DNA of 64,000 bases from Streptomyces microflavus (GCF_014650075.1 NZ_BMUG01000004.1:434001-498000); one strand, 5' to 3'. Shown: positions 36,389 to 45,617, numbered from the stretch's first letter. Notes: a model not told the origin generated them from the sequence alone. Program-made: numbers and translations.

Positions 36389-39300
36389 ATGTCCCGCACC
36401 CCGTACTCCCGCCCACGCAAGGGCCGAAGCAGACCCGCCACGGCCGCCCTGGCCGCAGCCGCGGTCCTGGCCACGCTGCTCGCCGGAGCCGCGCCCAGCC
36501 AGGCCGCCGCCGACGACCCGGCCCCCGTCCTCGTCGACCGCTTCGAGGGTGAGGTGCCGCTCGGCAACAACCCGCCCGCCGACGCCATCTTCACCTGGGG
36601 CGGCGACGCGGACGACCACCCGCAGCTGAAGCTGGCCGAGCGCGCCGACGCGCCCGAGGGCGATCAGGTCCTCGAAGGCAGCTACGACATCAGCGCGTAC
36701 GGCGGGTTCAGCCACGAGTTCGCCGTGGACACCCCGCCCCGGAACTGGACCGCGCACAAGGGCATCCGCTTCTGGTGGTACGGCCAGAACACCGCGCCCC
36801 TGCCGCCCGGTTCGGGCAAGCGGATCCACTTCGAGATCAAGGACGGCGGCGCGAACGGCGGCGCCTCCGAGCTGTGGACCACCTCCTTCACCGACGACTG
36901 GGAAGGCTGGCAGCTGGTCGAGATCCCGTTCGCGGACTTCGTCTACCGGGCCGACTACCAGCCCGTCGGCGGCATCGACCAGATCCTCGGCCTGAACGAG
37001 ATGTGGGGCTACGCCCTCACCCTGCCCGGCGGCGCGCCCGGCACCTTCGCCCTGGACGCCGTCGAGCTGTACGGCAAGGCCGACCCGGCGCTGACCGCGA
37101 GCGTGGTCACCGACACGGCCGTCCGCCCGGTGAAGAACGGCAGCAGCGCCGACCTCACCCTCTCCGTCGCCACCACCGGCTCCGTCCCCACGGAGGAGCC
37201 GATCACCGTCACGTACGCCACCGAGGGCGGCACAGCGGTCGCGGGCAAGGACTACACCCCGGTCACCGGCAGCCACACCTTCCCCGCCGGCACCGCGTCC
37301 GGCACCACGCACAAGGTCACCGTCCGCACCGCGAAGGCGTCCAAGCCTGCCGAGGCGAAGACGATCCCGCTGGAGCTGACCGTCACCGGCGCCAAGGCCC
37401 CCAAGGAGAACCCGCAGGTCGTCATCGACGCCCACGGACTCCCGTACCAGAACGCCAAGTTGCCGGTGAAGCAGCGCGTCGCGGACCTGCTCTCCCGCCT
37501 CTCGCCCGCCGAGAAGGCCGGCCAGATGACCCAGGCCGAGCGCAACGCGCTGCGCGCCCCCGGTGACATCGCCGCCTACGACCTCGGCTCGCTGCTCTCC
37601 GGCGGCGGCTCGGTCCCCACCCCCAACACGGCCGCCGCCTGGGCCAAGATGGTCGACGCCTACCAGCTGCGCGCCCAGGCCACCCGCTTCCAGATCCCGC
37701 TGATCTACGGCGTGGACGCGGTGCACGGCCACAACAACGTCGTCGGCGCGACGATCATGCCGCACAACATCGGCATCGGCGCGGGCCGTGACCCCAGGAG
37801 CGCGGAGAAGACGGGCGCGATCACCGCGAAGGAAGTCCGTTCCACCGGCGTCCCGTGGGACTTCGCGCCCTGCGTCTGCGTGACGCGCGACGAGCGCTGG
37901 GGCCGCTCCTACGAGGCCTTCGGTGAGGACCCGGCCCTGGTCGAGGCCATGGAGACGGTCATCCAGGGCATGCAGGGCGCCCCCTCCGGCAAGGACCTGC
38001 ACCGCAACGACAAGGTGCTCGGCAGCGCCAAGCACTTCGTCGGGGACGGCGGCACCGAGTACGGCTCCGCCACCACCGGGTCGTACACGATCGACCAGGG
38101 CATCACCAAGGTCACCCGCCAGGAGCTGGAGGCAGTACATCTGTCGCCGTTCGCGGAGTCGGTCAAGCGGGGCGTCGGCACGATCATGCCGTCGTACTCC
38201 TCGCTCGACATCCTGGGCGACGACCAGGGCCCGGTGAAGATGCACGCCAACGCCGAGATGATCAACGGCGTCCTCAAGGACCGGATGGGCTTCGAGGGCT
38301 TCGTCATCAGCGATTGGCAGGCCATCGACCAGATCCCCGGCGACTACCCGAGCGACGTCCGTACGTCGATCAACGCCGGACTCGACATGATCATGGTCCC
38401 GACGGCGTACCAGGAGTTCACCAAGACGCTGAAGGACGAGGTCGCGGCGGGCCGGATCAGCGAGGCCCGGATCGACGACGCGGTCTCCCGCATCCTCACC
38501 CAGAAGTTCCGCCTCGGCCTCTTCGAGAAGCCGTACGCGGACACCACCCACCTGGACAAGGTCGGCTCGGCCGAGCACCGCGCGGTGGCCCGTGAAGCGG
38601 TCGCCAAGTCCCAGGTGCTGCTGAAGAACGAGGGAGCGGTCCTCCCGCTCAAGCCGGACCAGAAGGTGTACGTCGCCGGGTCCAACGCCGACGACATCGG
38701 CAACCAGGCCGGCGGCTGGACGATCAGCTGGCAGGGCTCCTCCGGGAAGACCACCCCGGGCACCACGATCCTGGAGGGCATGAAGAAGGCGGCGAAGACC
38801 CCCGAGTCCGTCACCTACTCCAAGGACGCCTCCGCCGCCACGGACGGTCACGACGTCGGTGTCGTGGTCGTCGGTGAGACCCCGTACGCCGAAGGCATCG
38901 GGGACGTCGGCAACGGCCACGACCTGGTGCTGACGGCCGCCGACAAGGCAGCGGTCGACAAGGTCTGCGCGGCCATGAAGTGCGCGGTCCTCATCGTCTC
39001 GGGCCGCCCGCAGCTCATCGGAGACCAGCTCGGGAAGATCAACGCGCTGGTGGCCTCCTGGCTGCCGGGCTCCGAGGGCGACGGCGTGGCCGACGTCCTG
39101 TACGGCAAGCGCGCCTTCACCGGGCAGCTCCCGGTGACCTGGCCGAAGTCGGAGGCGCAGGTCCCGATCAACGTGGGAGACGCGGCCTACGACCCGCAGT
39201 TCCCGTACGGCTGGGGCCTGACCACCCTGAAGAAGCCCCCGGCCGGCGGGGAGCTGACCCTCGCGGCGCTCGCACTCGCCGCCCAGGTCGCCGAGAAGGC

Positions 39301-39487
39301 GCACCTGGGGAAGACCCCGGCGGGCAAGGCGATCGTGGACCAGGCCCGGCTGCTGGTCCAGCAGAAGATCAACGGGAAGTTCACCCAGGCGGTCTCCAAG
39401 CCGTTCGCGGAGGCGGACCACCTGCTGCTCACCGGTGATCTGACCGGAGCGGTGGCCAAGCTGCGTACGGCGTACCGCGCCGCGTAA
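36389..39487 (+). CDS. Secreted multi-domain GH3 beta-glucosidase
   Basis: A 1,032-residue extracellular enzyme. The signal peptide has a basic start (MSRTPYSRPRKGRSR) and a hydrophobic core, with cleavage near PSQAAADD. A CBM11-like carbohydrate-binding module covers about residues 50-230 (VLVDRFEGEVPLGNN to FALDAVELYG). A Calx-beta-like repeat spans about 240-335 (TVTYATEGGTAVAGKDYTPV). The GH3 N-terminal barrel starts near 360, with the nucleophile Asp642 in GFVISDWQAID; the GH3 C-terminal domain (LLKNEGAVLPLKPDQKVYVA) lies before residue 950. A helical 80-residue tail of unknown role closes the protein. It would release glucose or short oligosaccharides from beta-glucans for the ABC importer. 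The ATG was chosen at the signal peptide; the frame is open far upstream inside the GH1 gene. Confidence 0.93.
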   Translation: MSRTPYSRPRKGRSRPATAALAAAAVLATLLAGAAPSQAAADDPAPVLVDRFEGEVPLGNNPPADAIFTWGGDADDHPQLKLAERADAPEGDQVLEGSYDISAYGGFSHEFAVDTPPRNWTAHKGIRFWWYGQNTAPLPPGSGKRIHFEIKDGGANGGASELWTTSFTDDWEGWQLVEIPFADFVYRADYQPVGGIDQILGLNEMWGYALTLPGGAPGTFALDAVELYGKADPALTASVVTDTAVRPVKNGSSADLTLSVATTGSVPTEEPITVTYATEGGTAVAGKDYTPVTGSHTFPAGTASGTTHKVTVRTAKASKPAEAKTIPLELTVTGAKAPKENPQVVIDAHGLPYQNAKLPVKQRVADLLSRLSPAEKAGQMTQAERNALRAPGDIAAYDLGSLLSGGGSVPTPNTAAAWAKMVDAYQLRAQATRFQIPLIYGVDAVHGHNNVVGATIMPHNIGIGAGRDPRSAEKTGAITAKEVRSTGVPWDFAPCVCVTRDERWGRSYEAFGEDPALVEAMETVIQGMQGAPSGKDLHRNDKVLGSAKHFVGDGGTEYGSATTGSYTIDQGITKVTRQELEAVHLSPFAESVKRGVGTIMPSYSSLDILGDDQGPVKMHANAEMINGVLKDRMGFEGFVISDWQAIDQIPGDYPSDVRTSINAGLDMIMVPTAYQEFTKTLKDEVAAGRISEARIDDAVSRILTQKFRLGLFEKPYADTTHLDKVGSAEHRAVAREAVAKSQVLLKNEGAVLPLKPDQKVYVAGSNADDIGNQAGGWTISWQGSSGKTTPGTTILEGMKKAAKTPESVTYSKDASAATDGHDVGVVVVGETPYAEGIGDVGNGHDLVLTAADKAAVDKVCAAMKCAVLIVSGRPQLIGDQLGKINALVASWLPGSEGDGVADVLYGKRAFTGQLPVTWPKSEAQVPINVGDAAYDPQFPYGWGLTTLKKPPAGGELTLAALALAAQVAEKAHLGKTPAGKAIVDQARLLVQQKINGKFTQAVSKPFAEADHLLLTGDLTGAVAKLRTAYRAA

Positions 39488-39504
39488 CTCTCCGTAACAG
39501 TGCT

Positions 39505-39541
39505 CTCCAGGCGGGCGACGGCGTTCGTCGCCCGTCTGGAG
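39505..39541 (+). terminator. Terminator after the GH3 gene
   Basis: A 16-bp stem (one G-T pair) between CTCCAGGCGGGCGACG (39505-39520) and its partner ending CTGGAG (39541), loop of five bases. It closes the glycoside locus. Confidence 0.75.
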
Positions 39542-39552
39542 TAGCGTTAAGT

Positions 39553-40932
39553 ATGAGGAAAAGGCTCTTCCCCGCGCTGCTGGCGGGCCTGCTGCTCATC
39601 ATCACGGCAGCTGCTCTCGCCCTGACCTCCCCCGCGTCCGCCGCCCCCGCGGCGACCATCACCGACGCCGCCCAGGCCCTGCGCGAAGACCCGGTCTACG
39701 TCGACCCGGGCGCCCGCGATCAGCTCTCCGTCGCTGACGAGAAGGCCCTGGAAGCCACCATCCAGAACGCGGACAAGCCGGTCTTCATCGCCGTGCTGCC
39801 CGCCACCGAGGCCTTCCCCGAGGAAGGCCTCCTCCAGACCCTGCGCAACGACACCGGCATCACCGGCGTCTACGCGATACGCCTCGGCGACGGCTTCGAC
39901 GCGGGCGCGGACCCGCAGGTCATGCCCGTCCGCGCGGTCGACAACCTCACCGCATCCGTGAAGAACCCCGCCACCGACACCGACGCCTCGGCCCAGCTCA
40001 ACGCCTTCGCGGACCGGGCCGTCGAACAGGCCCGGGGCACCGCCCCCGCCTCCTGGTCCGGCGGCGGAGGCGCGGCCGACGACACCGGCGCCCCGGTCTC
40101 CGGCCTGATCACGCTCGGCGCCCTGGTGGCGGCGGGCGGCGCGGGCGCCTTCGCGCTCTCCCGCCGCAACAAGCGCCGCAAGGCGGAGGAGGAGCGCGCC
40201 GCCCTCGACAAGCTCCGGGTCGTCGTGGACGAGGACATCACCGCGTACGGCGAAACGCTGGAACGCCTGGACTTCCACCCCGCCGAACCGGGCGCCGACG
40301 ACACCATGCGCGGCGACTACGAACGGGCCCTGGACTCCTACGAGAGCGCCAAGACCCGGATGGATAAGGCCGAGCACCCCTCGGACGTCCGCGGAGTCAC
40401 CCAGTCCCTGGAGGACGGCCGCTACTCCCTCGCGGTCCTGGAGGCCCGCCGCACCGGCACGGCGATACCGGCCCGCCGCCCGCCCTGCTTCTTCGACCCG
40501 CGCCACGGCCCCGCGGTCACGGAGGTCCTGTGGACCCCGTCCGGCGGGGCGTCCCGCGAGGTCCCCGTCTGCGGCGCGGACGAGGCCCGGCTCAGCCGGG
40601 GCGAGGACCCCATGAGCCGTACGGTCGACGTCGGCGACGGCAACCGCCGCCCGTACTGGGAGGCGGGCCCGGCCTACGGCCCCTGGGCCGGCGGCTACTT
40701 CGGCGGCGGCCTGCTCCCCGGCCTCCTGGTCGGCACCATGCTCGGCTCGATGCTCGCCACCCCGGCGTACGCCTCCGAGTACGGCGGCGGTGACTTCGGC
40801 GGCGGCGCGGGCGGCGAATGGGGCGGCGGCGACTTCTCCGGTTCCGACTTCGACTCCTCCGGCTTCGGCGGGGGAGGCGGCTTCGGGGACGGCGGAGGCT
40901 TCGGCGGCGGTGACTTCGGCGGCGGCTTCTGA
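39553..40932 (+). CDS. Membrane-anchored protein with Gly/Phe/Asp-rich C-terminus, function unknown
   Basis: A 459-residue protein. A signal peptide (MRKRLFPALLAGLLLIITAA, cleavage near SASAAPAA) is followed by an exported domain of about 140 residues, a transmembrane helix (about 180-200, LITLGALVAAGGAGAFALS), a basic/coiled cytoplasmic region (RRNKRRKAEEERAALDKLRV), a Cys-containing segment (PPCFFDPRHGP, EVPVCGADEA), and a second hydrophobic stretch (about 378-400). The tail is composed of GGGDFGGG-type repeats. The architecture recalls TPM-like membrane proteins but no family is certain. It starts 11 bases after the preceding terminator, with no clear ribosome-binding site, so it may be leaderless. 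Confidence 0.85.
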   Translation: MRKRLFPALLAGLLLIITAAALALTSPASAAPAATITDAAQALREDPVYVDPGARDQLSVADEKALEATIQNADKPVFIAVLPATEAFPEEGLLQTLRNDTGITGVYAIRLGDGFDAGADPQVMPVRAVDNLTASVKNPATDTDASAQLNAFADRAVEQARGTAPASWSGGGGAADDTGAPVSGLITLGALVAAGGAGAFALSRRNKRRKAEEERAALDKLRVVVDEDITAYGETLERLDFHPAEPGADDTMRGDYERALDSYESAKTRMDKAEHPSDVRGVTQSLEDGRYSLAVLEARRTGTAIPARRPPCFFDPRHGPAVTEVLWTPSGGASREVPVCGADEARLSRGEDPMSRTVDVGDGNRRPYWEAGPAYGPWAGGYFGGGLLPGLLVGTMLGSMLATPAYASEYGGGDFGGGAGGEWGGGDFSGSDFDSSGFGGGGGFGDGGGFGGGDFGGGF

Positions 40933-40951
40933 CCACCCCCGCGGCCTCCGG

Positions 40952-41959
40952 CTACCGCACCGACCACCAGACGAGCACCCCACCGAGCACGATCAGCAGA
41001 CACAGCACCGCGTTGGTCCGCTTGTAGTCGACGAGTACGGCGGCGAACTCGCGGAGCGTGGCGTTGGGCCAGAAGTACGCGGCCGTGGGCGAGCCCACCA
41101 CCTGCCCCCGGATCCGCACCCGGCGGGCGGTGAGGGCGGCCCGGAAGGCGTGGTAGTTGTTCGTGACGACGACGCACCGGTAGTCGGGCTTCGCCTTCTC
41201 CATGATCGCCTTGCTGAACCGGAGGTTCTCCTCGGTCGTCGTCGACCGGTCCTCCCGCTCGATGAGATGGGCCGGAAACCCCTCGGCCACCAGATGGTCG
41301 GCCATGGCGTGCGACTCCGGCAGATCCTCGTCGGGGCCCTGCCCGCCCGAGGTGATGAGCACGGGCGAGCCCCCGCGCCTGGCCAGCCGCGCGTGCACGG
41401 CCTGCCCCCGCTTCAGCCGGCTCGCCAGCAGCGGCGGCACGGTGGAGCCACCGATGAGCCCCGAGCCGAGCACCACCACGAAGTCGGCCTTGCGGCGGAC
41501 CCGCAGCCGCCCGTAGAGGAACGCGTAACAGACGAAGCACAGGAACAGGAACGAGAAGTAGAGCGCCAGCCCACCGGCGGCCGCCGCCACCCCGGTCAGC
41601 ACCGGGGTACGCACCACCACGGCGGCCACCAGCAGCGCGACGACCCCGACGATGGCGAGGGCGGCGGCCAGCGAGAGCAGGTTGGACGGGCTCCTGCCCT
41701 CCTTGCGCAGCATCCGTACGCCGTTGACGAACAGGAAGTACGTCAGCAGAAGGACGGCCACCGCCCCCACCACCAGCAACGACCAGGCCGCGACCACCCC
41801 CGAGGCGGACTCGGACCGGATGAGCTCGTACAGCCAGGCGGCCAGGGCACAGAGCACGGCAAGCCCCAGGACGACGGCGTTGCTGAACTTCCTGCGGTCG
41901 TGGAGCACGCTCACGCAGAAGACGAGGAGGAGGAGCGCCGCGGGGGCGTAGACCAGCAT
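40952..41959 (-). CDS. YdcF/SanA (DUF218) family membrane protein
   Basis: A 335-residue protein with about five N-terminal transmembrane helices followed by a DUF218 domain and a C-terminal helix. The DUF218 landmarks are FVVVLGSGLIGGSTVPPLLA, SRLKRGQAVHARL, VLITSGGQGPDEDLPESHAM, STTTEENLRFSKAIME and VVTNNYHAFRAALTARRV. The family is linked to envelope functions (ElyC/SanA), but the reaction is unknown. An ATG (41959) or a GTG two codons earlier (41965) may be the start. It converges on the preceding gene with a 19-base gap. Confidence 0.88.
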   Translation of the reverse strand: MLVYAPAALLLLVFCVSVLHDRRKFSNAVVLGLAVLCALAAWLYELIRSESASGVVAAWSLLVVGAVAVLLLTYFLFVNGVRMLRKEGRSPSNLLSLAAALAIVGVVALLVAAVVVRTPVLTGVAAAAGGLALYFSFLFLCFVCYAFLYGRLRVRRKADFVVVLGSGLIGGSTVPPLLASRLKRGQAVHARLARRGGSPVLITSGGQGPDEDLPESHAMADHLVAEGFPAHLIEREDRSTTTEENLRFSKAIMEKAKPDYRCVVVTNNYHAFRAALTARRVRIRGQVVGSPTAAYFWPNATLREFAAVLVDYKRTNAVLCLLIVLGGVLVWWSVR

Positions 41960-42050
41960 GCGCACAGGGTAGGGGGCGGGGCCCGGGCGGCCGACGGGGA
42001 GGCGGGCCCCGGCAGCGGCGGGGAGCGGCCGCTGTGCCAGGCTGCGGCGC

Positions 42051-42590
42051 ATGGGGTGGACATTCAAACTGCACGGCGGCATCGCGGCCGCGCTGAGCAC
42101 CGTACTTCTGGCGCTGGCCGCACTGACGTGGGCGCCGGGAACCGTGGGGTGGTTCGAGCCGCAGTGGACGGTGGCGGTGGCGTTCGTGCCGGCCTTCCTG
42201 ATCTGCGTAGCGGCGATAGGGCGCATGATCCTGGCGAGCGGGGACAAGCACGCACTGTGGCAGGCGTTCCGGTGCCTCCCCGGCAGGGTGCAGGCGGGAC
42301 TCGGGGCCTTGGCCGTGGCGGGCGTGGTCATTGTGGCGATCCACGCGGCGGGGTCGGAGCCGGGGAGGCTGCAGGACGCGGAGAAGAGGGACGGCCGGTA
42401 CTACGCCTTCGACCCGAGGCCGGATACGCGCGGCACGGTCGAGATCTCGAAGAGCGAGTACCTGGCCCTGCTGCCGGAGAGCCGCCGGATCTTCATCGTG
42501 ATCCCGGGCGTGCTGCTCGCCGGTGCCTCCTGCGCCGTGCTGACCGCAGGGGAGCTGCGCCGGGCGGACCGGGGCGTCGCGGCCCGGTGA
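42051..42590 (+). CDS. Small integral membrane protein, unknown
   Basis: A 179-residue protein with four predicted transmembrane helices (about 9-27, 38-60, 82-101, 146-166). It has an external or cytoplasmic loop of 45 residues (GSEPGRLQDAEKRDGRYYAF) between helices 3 and 4. No family is recognised. CAGGCT ends seven bases before the ATG, so the gene may be leaderless like leuB. It is divergent from the DUF218 gene. Confidence 0.75.
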   Translation: MGWTFKLHGGIAAALSTVLLALAALTWAPGTVGWFEPQWTVAVAFVPAFLICVAAIGRMILASGDKHALWQAFRCLPGRVQAGLGALAVAGVVIVAIHAAGSEPGRLQDAEKRDGRYYAFDPRPDTRGTVEISKSEYLALLPESRRIFIVIPGVLLAGASCAVLTAGELRRADRGVAAR

Positions 42591-42657
42591 CCCCCACAGC
42601 CGGTACCCCGGAAATCCGGGGCGTGCCCTTTCCGGGCGCTGAGCCGTTGAACCCGGC

Positions 42658-42891
42658 ATGAAGAAGCGAAGCGTTCTCGCCGTCGTCACTCTCGCCACCG
42701 GAGCGGTCATCGCCGCGATCTCCCCGCCCCCCGGCGGCGGGGACACGGCCCACGCGGCCGAACCGCCCATCAGCCTGGGCGCGCTGGACAACGTCAGCGA
42801 ACTCGGCACCCTGGTCGACGGCGCGGCGGAGACGACCTCCTCCACCGCGGGCACGGTGACCACCACCCTCTCCGACGCCCGGTTCAGCTGA
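42658..42891 (+). CDS. Small secreted protein, 77 residues
   Basis: Starts MKKRSVLAVVTLATGAVIAA and continues ISPPPGGGDTAHAAEPP, a typical signal peptide with cleavage near AHAAEPP. The mature peptide of about 42 residues is rich in Ser/Thr and acidic, with no cysteine. No family is known. It sits alone, followed by a 15-bp terminator stem. TTTCCGGG precedes the start but there is no good ribosome-binding site. Confidence 0.65.
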   Translation: MKKRSVLAVVTLATGAVIAAISPPPGGGDTAHAAEPPISLGALDNVSELGTLVDGAAETTSSTAGTVTTTLSDARFS

Positions 42892-42906
42892 ACCGACCGG
42901 CGGTAG

Positions 42907-42942
42907 GAGGCGGCCCACCGGGAACATCCGGCGGGCCGCCTC
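42907..42942 (+). terminator. Terminator after the 77-residue secreted protein gene
   Basis: A 15-bp stem with one mismatch, GAGGCGGCCCACCGG and CCGGCGGGCCGCCTC, with a six-base loop (GAACAT) and starting 15 bases after the stop codon. Confidence 0.7.
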
Positions 42943-43069
42943 TCGCATGTCCGGCCGCGAGAGGACTGAAGGGACCGACAGGACCGAGACGTCCGACGGG
43001 GCTCGGGCGCGGAGCCCGGTACGTCACCGTACTCCCGGCCCCGCTACTCCGCCGCACGCTCGGGGCGGG

Positions 43070-43669
43070 TCACGAGCCGGGGCGGGGCGAGCCGATCCCG
43101 TACGAGCGGATGAGGCGGGCCAGTTGGCGGCCCGCCGCCAGGAGGGGTTCCTCGCTCCGGTTGACCTGGGCGGTGACTTCGGCGCCCTCCACGGCGCTGA
43201 TGACGGTGGTCGCCAGCTCCCGGGCGTCCTGTGCCGGGAACCCGCAGCCCACCAACTTGTCGAGGACGAGCCGCTCCCAGCTGTTCAGCGCGTCGGCGCA
43301 CGCCTGCTGGATGTCCGAGTCGGCGCCGAGCGTCTCCAGTGCCGCCGCCGTGACCGGGCAGCCGTCGACCCAGCCCGATTCCCTGAGCCCGGCGGCGAGT
43401 TGGCGGGTGCAGGAGAGCACGGCCTCCGCCGGATCGTCCTCACCGTCCAGGGCCCCTTTCAGGAGCGCCGCGAATTCCTGGTCGCTGTACCGGATCGCGG
43501 CGACGGCGACGGCTTCCTTGCCGCCAGGGAAGAAGTGGTAGATCGAGCCGAGCGTGGACTGCGACTCCGTGGCGATCTGCTTGATGCCGGTGCCGACATA
43601 CCCCTGCCGCTGGAGAAGACGCGCGGCCGCCACGACGATCCGCTCCCGGGTGCTGGTCTCGGTCTGCAT
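43070..43669 (-). CDS. TetR-family transcriptional regulator
   Basis: A 199-residue regulator. HTH domain at about residues 8-55 (RERIVVAAARLLQRQGYVGT, GIKQIATESQSTLGSIYHFF), then PGGKEAVAVAAIRYSDQEF. The C-terminal domain with WVDGCPVTAAALETLGADSD resembles the LmrA/YxaF group. Divergent from the imine-reductase-like gene with 103 bases between starts. Two 13-bp direct repeats in that region are likely binding sites, so it probably represses itself and the reductase gene. Confidence 0.92.
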   Translation of the reverse strand: MQTETSTRERIVVAAARLLQRQGYVGTGIKQIATESQSTLGSIYHFFPGGKEAVAVAAIRYSDQEFAALLKGALDGEDDPAEAVLSCTRQLAAGLRESGWVDGCPVTAAALETLGADSDIQQACADALNSWERLVLDKLVGCGFPAQDARELATTVISAVEGAEVTAQVNRSEEPLLAAGRQLARLIRSYGIGSPRPGS

Positions 43670-43693
43670 GCCGTCACTGTAGCGGGCACTAAG

Positions 43694-43753
43694 TAGAGCG
43701 TTCGTTCCAGAGCTGTGTTAGCTTCACGGCACGTTCTAAATAGAGCGTTCGTT
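43694..43753. promoter_or_regulatory. Two direct repeats TAGAGCGTTCGTT in the TetR/reductase divergent region
   Basis: Exact 13-bp copies TAGAGCGTTCGTT lie at 43694-43706 and 43741-43753, 47 bases apart. Each is embedded in an imperfect palindrome around GCGTTCG. One is next to the TetR start and the other 20 bases before the reductase start, so each promoter has its own site. Confidence 0.6.
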
Positions 43754-43772
43754 TTAGTGGTGGAGGAATGTC

Positions 43773-44708
43773 ATGAGCAGCGCGCGGCAGCAACAGCAGT
43801 CGGTGACCGTCATCGGGCTCGGCCCCATGGGCCGGGCGATGGTCGCGGCCTTACTCGACCGGCAGTACGCGGTCACCGTCTGGAACCGCACCCCCTCCCG
43901 CGCGGGCGACCTGGTGGCCCGGGGCGCGGTCCTCGCGCCGAGCCCCGCCGAGGCCATCGCCGCGAACGGGGCGGTCGTCATCAGCCTCACGGATTACGCG
44001 GCGGTGTACGACGTACTGGAGGCCGCCGCCCCCGCCCTTCAGGACCGGGCCCTGCTCAACCTCACCTCCGCCACGCCCGAGGAGGCCCGCGCCGGAGCCC
44101 GCTGGGCGGCCGGGCACGGGGCCGTACAGCTCACCGGTGGCGTCAACTCCCCGCCCTCCGGCATCGGGAAGCCCGAGTCCTCCACCTTCTACAGCGGGCC
44201 GCGCGAGGTGTTCGACCGGCACAGGCCGCTGCTCGAAGCGCTGACGGGCCGGGCCGACCACCGGGGCGAGGACCCGGGGCACGCCGCGCTGCTCTACCAG
44301 ATCGGCGTGGGCATGTTCTGGACCTCCATGCTGAGCTACTGGCAGGCCATCGCCCTGGCCCGCGCGAACGGCCTGACGGCGGCCGACATCCTGCCGCACG
44401 CCGACGACACGGCGAACTCCCTCACCCAGTTCTTCGCCTTCTACACGGACCGCATCGACGCCGTCGAGCACACCGGCGATGTCGACCGTCTCGCCATGGG
44501 AATGGCGAGCGTCGAACACGTCCTGCGGACCAACGCCGACGCGGGCGTCGACACGGCCCTCCCGGCGGCCGTCGTCGACCTGTTCCGACGGGGAATGGAG
44601 GCGGGGCACGCCACGGACAGCTTCTCGGCCCTCGTGGAGGTGATGGGGAAGCCGACCGATCCGGGCACGGACGGTCGGGTCGGGCAGGCTGGTCCCTTCC
44701 TACGGTGA
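43773..44708 (+). CDS. NAD(P)-dependent oxidoreductase, imine-reductase-like / 6PGDH superfamily
   Basis: A 311-residue protein of the beta-hydroxyacid dehydrogenase/imine reductase type. The N-terminal Rossmann domain has VTVIGLGPMGRAMVAALLD and the WNRTPSRA cofactor specificity loop (Arg suggests NADPH). It also has LNLTSATPEEAR, GGVNSPPSGIGKPESSTFYS, the long interdomain helix QIGVGMFWTSMLSYWQAIAL and a C-terminal helical domain. The lack of the conserved catalytic Lys of hydroxyisobutyrate dehydrogenases favours imine-reductase-like chemistry. Divergent from the TetR gene; an AraC-type gene follows 24 bases later. The native substrate is unknown. Confidence 0.85.
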   Translation: MSSARQQQQSVTVIGLGPMGRAMVAALLDRQYAVTVWNRTPSRAGDLVARGAVLAPSPAEAIAANGAVVISLTDYAAVYDVLEAAAPALQDRALLNLTSATPEEARAGARWAAGHGAVQLTGGVNSPPSGIGKPESSTFYSGPREVFDRHRPLLEALTGRADHRGEDPGHAALLYQIGVGMFWTSMLSYWQAIALARANGLTAADILPHADDTANSLTQFFAFYTDRIDAVEHTGDVDRLAMGMASVEHVLRTNADAGVDTALPAAVVDLFRRGMEAGHATDSFSALVEVMGKPTDPGTDGRVGQAGPFLR

Positions 44709-44732
44709 GCGGGAAAGGAAGGCGGGACAGGG

Positions 44733-45617
44733 TTGCTGGAACGACTGAACGAGGCCATGGAGTACATCGAGTCCCATCTCGGTGAGCGCATCGAGGCCGC
44801 GGAGCCGGCGCGCATCGCGATGACCTCGGAGTACCACTTCCGCCGGATGTTCTCCGCGCTGGCGGGCGTTCCGCTCGCGGAGTACATCCGCCGACGCCGT
44901 ATGACGCTCGCGGGCGCCGAGGTGCTCGGCGACCCGGACCGGACGCTGCTGGACGTGGCGGTGCGGTACGGCTACGACACGGGGGAGGGCTTCGCCCGCG
45001 CCTTCCGTGCTGTGCACGGCATCGGACCCGGCGAGGCGAGACGTACCGGCGCGGTTCTGCGGTCCCAGCAACGCCTGACCTTCCGGCTCGTCGTCGAAGG
45101 GAGCAGTGCCATGCGCTACAGGCTGGTGGAGAAGGAGGAGTTCCGTGTGGTGGGGAGGAAAGCACGCGTACCGCTGATCCACGAGGGACCGAATCAAGCC
45201 ATCGCGGAGTTCATCCGTGGCATCGGACGGGAGGAGCTGGACCGCATCGCGGCCCTCTCGGACCAGGAGCCGGCCGGGTTGCTGGGGGTGAGTGACCAGC
45301 TCGATCCCAGCCGTGCGGAAGGCACCGAACTGGACTACTACCACGGGGTGGTGACGGGCCCCCAGGACCCTCCGGCAGACCTGGACTCCCTCCGCGTACC
45401 GGCCGGTTCCTGGGCGGTGTTCGAGAGTGAGGGCCCGTTCCCGCAGGCCCTCCAGTACCTCTGGCGGGACGTGTTCACGCAGTGGTTCCCCTCGAACCCG
45501 TACGCCTCCCGGCCCGGCCCGGAGATCCTGCGGGTGCGGCTGTACGAGGAGGGGAAGCGGGCGGAGGCGGAGCTCTGGATCCCGGTGGAGCGGTCGGACC
45601 GCGGGCCGATCGCGTAG
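44733..45617 (+). CDS. AraC-family regulator with GyrI-like effector domain
   Basis: A 294-residue regulator. The N-terminal AraC double helix-turn-helix covers about residues 5-105 (AMEYIESHLGERIEAAEPAR, FRRMFSALAGVPLAEYIRRR, DVAVRYGYDTGEGFARAFRA). The C-terminal GyrI-like/SOUL-type small-molecule domain covers about 125-290 (YRLVEKEEFRVVGRKARVPL, YYHGVVTG, ELWIPVERS). The TTG start is preceded by GGAAAGGAAGG. It is in the same direction as the reductase gene and probably co-transcribed, giving the group two regulators. The last bases run into an unremarkable 175-base gap. Confidence 0.9.
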   Translation: MLERLNEAMEYIESHLGERIEAAEPARIAMTSEYHFRRMFSALAGVPLAEYIRRRRMTLAGAEVLGDPDRTLLDVAVRYGYDTGEGFARAFRAVHGIGPGEARRTGAVLRSQQRLTFRLVVEGSSAMRYRLVEKEEFRVVGRKARVPLIHEGPNQAIAEFIRGIGREELDRIAALSDQEPAGLLGVSDQLDPSRAEGTELDYYHGVVTGPQDPPADLDSLRVPAGSWAVFESEGPFPQALQYLWRDVFTQWFPSNPYASRPGPEILRVRLYEEGKRAEAELWIPVERSDRGPIA

